A stretch of 64,000 nucleotides of DNA from assembly GCA_947623455.1 (NCBI GenBank), contig OX392533.1, positions 36,806,729 to 36,870,728 on the forward strand, given 5' to 3'. Made by a program: the position numbers and the translations under genes. Under the pieces are notes generated by a model. The model did no database searches. It saw only the letters and a program-made list of their open reading frames with translations, and was not told where the DNA came from. Source of the DNA: Mimachlamys varia. Lineage: Eukaryota > Mollusca > Bivalvia > Pectinida > Pectinidae. Positions 60,501 through 64,000 of the stretch are shown here, in pieces. The stretch's first letter is position 1, and every line of letters starts with the position of its first letter.

Positions 60501-62817
60501 TATCAGGAATATTCAAGATGAATTCTTACACGGTTACTGGTATAGCAGCAGTTAAAACTCGGTACTTGTAAACACGCATCCATTTTGAACTGTCTTCTAC
60601 CTTCGGCTTGTTGTTAAAGTGGGCCACACCTGAATAATTTTCGGCCCAATATACGTAACTTTCGGCAAAGCATGAAGCGAAAAGCAAGCCTTATAACTTA
60701 TTTTATTTATAAATAAGTTAAGATTAACTGATATCGGGAATATTCAAGATGAATTCTTACACGGTTACTGGTATAGCAGCAGTTAAAACTCGGTACTTGT
60801 AAACACGCATCCATTTTGAACTGTCTTCTACCTTCGGCTTGTTGTTAAAGTGGGCCACACCTGAATAATTTTCGGCCCAATATACGTAACTTTCGGCAAA
60901 ACATGAAGCGAAAAGCAAGCCTTATAACTTATTATATATATAAATAAGTTAAGATTAACTGATTTCAGGAATATTCAAGATGAATTCTTACACGATTACT
61001 GGTATAGCAGCAGTTAAAACTCGGTACTTGTAAACACGCATCCATTTTGAACTGTCTTCTATGTCAGCCACCATTTCAGAGTTAATGATAAGACTGACCA
61101 CGTGGCATTAAATATCACAACCGGTATGGAATTAAGTTTTAAGTAATAACTTGAATACTAAGCAGACAATGAAATTGAGTTTTAAATGACCACCAAAAGA
61201 AAGTGAAAACTTATTTTGAATCACATGACATGACATGACAACATGATTTGGGCGATAATGATAATTTGAGATGTGTGACAATGGCAACTTTACCTGAGAG
61301 ACAGTGACAAAGATTTCTTAATAATAGAAAACAGCGTTCATCACTTTGTTACAGATTCGGTAGAGGTAACCGGTAAAGGACTGTGTAACACCTTTTCTTT
61401 GTTTGTTTGTTTGTTGTTTGTTGTTTTTCCCTATGGAATACTTTTCATATACATTACTATATTTCTGTGTAACGAGAAATAAACAAATGCATTTTTCCTT
61501 TTGATGTTGTATGTTTTAGGGTATGGTAAGGATAGCGGCCGAAGTGGACAGTTTTGAAAAAGAACGAGTAAAAGTATGCAATACTGTGATGAGCACATTT
61601 GTCAGGGTCCTAAACTATGATGACATGACAAGGTATGATTACAGATTGTTAATACTCCACTTAAAATGAATGAAAATGTTCGTATTTTTTATCTTCACAA
61701 AGCTCAATTCATTATACACTCCCGACGAGTCGTCGAGGGTATAGAGGAATATTCTCCGTACGTCGTACGTACGTTTCCCAAACGACGTCACCGCTTTACA
61801 GGCTGCATTTCTCAACCAATTGGCATACAACTTCAAACAAGTGTTCACAAACATCATCCCTCGTAGGAGTTTACGTTTCAACCTGCTGCAGTCAAAAACT
61901 AGGTCACCGTTACTATAAATAGAATCTGACAGATCCCAAACGACGTCAACGCTTTACAGGCTGCATTTCTCAACCAATTGGCATACAACTTCACATAAGT
62001 GTTCACAAACATCATCCCTCGTAGGAGTTTCAACCTGCTGCAGTAAAATACTAGGTCACCGTTACTATAAATAGAATGTGACAGATCCCAAACGACGTCA
62101 CCGCTTTACATGCTGTATTTCTCAACCAATTGGCATACAACTTCACACAAGTGTTCACAAACATAATCTTTTGTACGAGTTTGTGTATCAACCTGCTGCA
62201 GTCAAAAACTAGGTCACCGTTACTATAAATAGAATCTGACATATCCCAAATGACGTTGCCGCTCTACAGGCTGCATTTCTCAACCAATTGGCATGAAACT
62301 GTACACAGATATATATAAAAATCATCTTCTATACCAGTTAGCTTTTGAACATGCTGTGCTCACCATTACTATGCATAGAAATTGACAGAAAATTTGAAAC
62401 TAGGTCACCGTTACTTTTAATAGAAATTGACAGAAATGGATGTCACCGTTCTATAGGCTGCGCTTCCCGAGAATTTACACAAGTGTTCACAAGCATCATT
62501 CCTTGAACAATTCGCGTTTCAACCTGCTGCGGTCAAAAAGTAGATCACTGATACTATTAATAGCAATTGTATGGTATTTTTTATTGTTGAAGTGTGAGGG
62601 TATCGTATTTGATCCTTTGTTATGGTTATGTTTTAGTAAAATTTTAATTACTGTATGTCTGAAACTTTTTTATTTTAGAACTGAAAATACGCAAACTACA
62701 AGTGACCGGCAGGCGTCAGAATCACCAATATTATTTGATGTCCCGAACGTGTCTTTAGATAACAAAGACACAGTGTGTATCTACAAGTTCCCTGATTTTG
62801 CAGTAAGTAATGAATGA
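54532..62817 (+). CDS. Coiled-coil protein with F-BAR-like outline, seven exons
   Basis: Exons by frame and splice sites: 54532-54626, 55843-55955, 57908-58037, 58671-58782, 59436-59669, 61520-61632, 62679-62802 (or to the stop at 62817). All joins keep the frame. The product begins MEPTTEGPPKKRGCRIR and is almost wholly charged helix: RQEYESSQLELLEKDHENN, EELKKQYSTLCDDHASK, LAKIREQLMSCQKRLRKAQ, LRNLEKELLSRLEKSL, then VDSFEKERVKVCNTVMSTFV. An N-terminal helix followed by long coiled coils ending in a FEKER...helix resembles the order of F-BAR domains (membrane-curving proteins of the PACSIN/PSTPIP type), but I see no diagnostic motif. The last exon either stops after VSNE at 62817 or uses the good donor GTAAGT at 62803 and continues to exons not seen here, such as an SH3 domain. 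The gene structure is solid; the F-BAR assignment is a guess. Confidence 0.75.
54753..54991. mobile_element. Element E, internally deleted copy
   Basis: CAGTTACGTGCCAAAAGTCT on the left and AGACTTTTGGCAGATAACTG on the right; the centre is largely lost. In intron 1 of the coiled-coil gene. Confidence 0.75.
55005..55130 (-). mobile_element. tRNA-derived SINE, third family
   Basis: Minus strand: GGTAGCTCAATTGGTTGAGC as A-box head and AGTTAGAACTGCGG near a decayed B-box; flank ATCGATCCAGTCCAG as in the other copies. Confidence 0.7.
55272..55520. mobile_element. Element C copy in the coiled-coil gene intron 1
   Basis: Starts CCCGGGCTCGTATTCTTGAA with CATGCTCAAGCATGGATTCT; the far end is decayed (CCAGGCTTGAGGATTTATGA). 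Confidence 0.6.
55963..56355. mobile_element. Tigger-like MITE beginning 7 bp after a splice donor
   Basis: ACCTCAGTATCTCGAACTTG on the left, ACTTCGAGAAAACGAGTTTC on the right. It follows directly on the exon 2 donor (GGG|GTAAGTTA) of the coiled-coil gene, so almost the entire 5' end of the intron is transposon. Confidence 0.65.
56396..56895. mobile_element. Element E, intact ~500-bp inverted-repeat element
   Basis: ACAGTTACGTGCCATAAGTC and GACTTATGGCACGTAACTGT are exact complements; pairing continues about 90 bp (TTCAATGAATTTTCCTGACT). Flanked by TA-rich sequence, consistent with a TA target as in Tc1/mariner. Confidence 0.88.
56930..57115. repeat. Repeat fragment with GC-rich hairpin
   Basis: ATCCCCCGCGAAACGCGTTT followed by GCGGGGATATC forms a hairpin; GGGGGATGATACCACGCTTT near the right end looks like the mate. 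Class unknown. Confidence 0.45.
57827..57846 (+). repeat. Poly-G run
   Basis: 20 G, 62 bp before exon 3 of the coiled-coil gene, in the polypyrimidine-tract neighbourhood on the same intron. Confidence 0.9.
58108..58335 (+). mobile_element. tRNA-derived SINE, fourth family, with conserved central domain
   Basis: Head GGTGGTCTAGTGGTACATG and B-box GCGAGTTCGAGTCCCGG. The body CATGGGCAAGATACTTTACC and CAGCTGTAAATGAGTACGTG resembles a central domain shared by SINEs of many animals; the family name is not asserted. Confidence 0.8.
58365..58570. repeat. Cluster of CGATACGTATCGTATCGTGA motifs
   Basis: Five or more copies of the palindrome-rich motif, with an inverted GTATTGTGACCAAAGTATCG. Probably a decayed tandem or fold-back repeat in intron 3. 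Confidence 0.7.
58964..59224. mobile_element. Element C copy in the coiled-coil gene intron 4
   Basis: Starts ACCCATATTCATGAAACTGT and ends GTTTCAAAAATACGGGCCC with CTCAAGCATGGATTCTGTGC inverted near the other end. Confidence 0.7.
60411..61062 (+). mobile_element. MITE family B, truncated and internally triplicated
   Basis: Left TTAA and end AGGCCCAATATACGTAACTT are present. The first ~231 bp is repeated nearly three times (GGCCCAATATACG at 60412, 60643, 60874), and the copy stops at ACTGTCTTCTA without the right end. In intron 5 of the coiled-coil gene. Confidence 0.88.
61781..62520 (+). repeat. Tandem array of ~155-bp units
   Basis: About 4.5 units with AAACGACGTCACCGCTTTAC, CTCAACCAATTGGCATACAA and CTAGGTCACCGTTACTATAA; starts at 61781, 61939, 62091 and 62249. 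It lies in the last visible intron of the coiled-coil gene and resembles the core-repeat style of the pearl-like element but with different sequence. Confidence 0.88.
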
Positions 62818-64000
62818 TGATTGATAACATCTGGGGAAAGAGAATGGTTGCCTAACTACCCGCTTTCAATATCCTCCTGGAATATGAGACATGCATATGA
62901 TAATTGGTCATTGATTTCAGACAAATATATATTATTATACAAAGATTATTAAGTTATATACGTAGTCCGTGTGACAAATTTTTTATGTGCAATCGCATGC
63001 GTTTCCTACTTTCCTACTTTCAAATCTCTATAATGAGAACAGGAGTATCAATAATGATATAATTCAAATTTTAAGCTGCACTCGTCAGAGCCGTGCGGCT
63101 CGTTGTTTTTGTTTTGGGTGTGAAAATTTTCGGTGTGGCAATTTTCGGTGTGGCAACTTCCGGTGTGGCAATTTCCTGTGTACCTGAGCGCACGCATGCT
63201 CTGAATCTGTTACGTCACAGTATGATCATGCTCTGTAGTGACGGTGAAGTATCGTAATCAGAAAATAAGAAGCTATGCAACTCGGTCTTCTTAAAATGAA
63301 GTGTTCTGTTGTTTTTTCCCAACACAAAAAAAATGCATATTACTGGTTTTATTAAAGTTCGTTGTACAGTTGTTACGGCAGTAGCGTCTAGGCCTAATGA
63401 TCGTCCCTAGTGATGACCGCCATCTTTGAAAGCGCACTTGCTCTGTATCTGTTACGGCACAATTAACCATGCTCTGTAGTGAAGTATAGTAAACAGAAAG
63501 TAAGAAATTATGATCTGTTGTACTTTCCCCCACATACATAAATGCGTATAAGTGGTTTTAAACGTCCAGTATCTCTTGTACACAGACCGGTTGTCAGGAT
63601 TCCGCTGTGGTGATCGTTTTGGTTAGTAGAATGTTTGATTCGAGTAGCTGACTTTCCGACCTTAAAGCGTTTACATGATGCAGATCTATTATTGAAATTC
63701 CCATTTATTTCGGTTCCTTTCGGCTAGTAAAATGATATTTCAGTTCATAAATCTCAGTTCGTTGATAAATTATATCATGACAGCTATAAAACATTGGAAG
63801 ATGCAAGCAGCATACCACATACATAGATGATACATGTTGCAAATGGCGACGCAATTTACCTGCAGTGCTCAGGTCGAAATGACGATTACAGGTCAACTGT
63901 GCTATTGATCTAACTGTTACCGATAGTTGATAAAAACAATTATTTACAATGTATTATGTTTCATGTATGCATTTACGAAACTAAGTAAATTTAGAAACAT
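62818..64000. other. End of window: short repeats, no exon recognised
   Basis: Holds a 15-bp repeat TTTTCGGTGTGGCAA (about 3.5 units, 63117-63180) and a diverged direct duplication of about 140 bp (63190-63360 and 63430-63570, both with CATGCTCTGTAGTGA). If the coiled-coil gene continues, its next exon is not obvious here. Confidence 0.6.

Overview
The window looks like AT-rich nuclear DNA of a mollusc, most likely a bivalve. The reasons are two intron-containing secreted tyrosinase genes of the type expanded in bivalves, a pearl-like element with ~157-bp core repeats, several tRNA-headed SINE families, and introns packed with small inverted-repeat transposons. The species cannot be named from the sequence alone. 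Five genes can be supported, and almost everything else is repeats.

Layout. 0.8-15.8 kb (+): nine exons of a VPS4-like AAA ATPase. The ATPase core and C-terminal domain are present; the N-terminal MIT domain would lie upstream of the window. Its introns hold a 1.1-kb TTAA-flanked inverted-repeat element, a pearl-like element split by a truncated LINE, a SINE and many copies of one interspersed repeat. 15.8-22.3 kb: repeats, including three copies (one in the last VPS4 intron) of a ~385-bp TTAA-flanked MITE and a 508-bp fold-back element with 5-bp target duplications. 22.3-23.7 kb (+): a complete one-exon KDM8/JMJD5 hydroxylase. 25.7-27.3 kb: an array of 55-bp repeats. 28.4-32.0 kb (-) and 39.9-42.4 kb (-): two tyrosinases with the same intron positions and phases. 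The first is 742 aa with an Arg/Gln/Pro-rich linker and a C-terminal domain; the second is 445 aa and lacks both. 42.6-47.8 kb: about 105 copies of a 50-bp minisatellite, starting ~200 bp upstream of the second tyrosinase start codon. 48.25-48.85 kb: the 55-bp repeat again in the opposite orientation, so the tyrosinase pair is bracketed by inverted arrays. 50.5-51.8 kb: a 30-bp minisatellite. 54.5-62.8 kb (+): a seven-exon coiled-coil gene whose outline resembles an F-BAR domain, possibly continuing past the window.

How the genes relate. The two tyrosinases are almost certainly duplicates and probably act in the extracellular or shell/periostracum matrix. The other genes (membrane remodelling ATPase, 2-oxoglutarate hydroxylase, coiled-coil protein) show no functional link to them or to each other.

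Strongest leads: the VPS4-like protein has Arg where the pore-loop aromatic residue should be and Lys at one arginine-finger position; the tyrosinase pair is bracketed by inverted satellite arrays with a 5-kb minisatellite in the second gene's leader region; and MITEs sit within 7-26 bp of splice sites in three genes. I found no operon-like or defence-like system. All coordinates of spliced genes come from manual reading of splice sites and frames.
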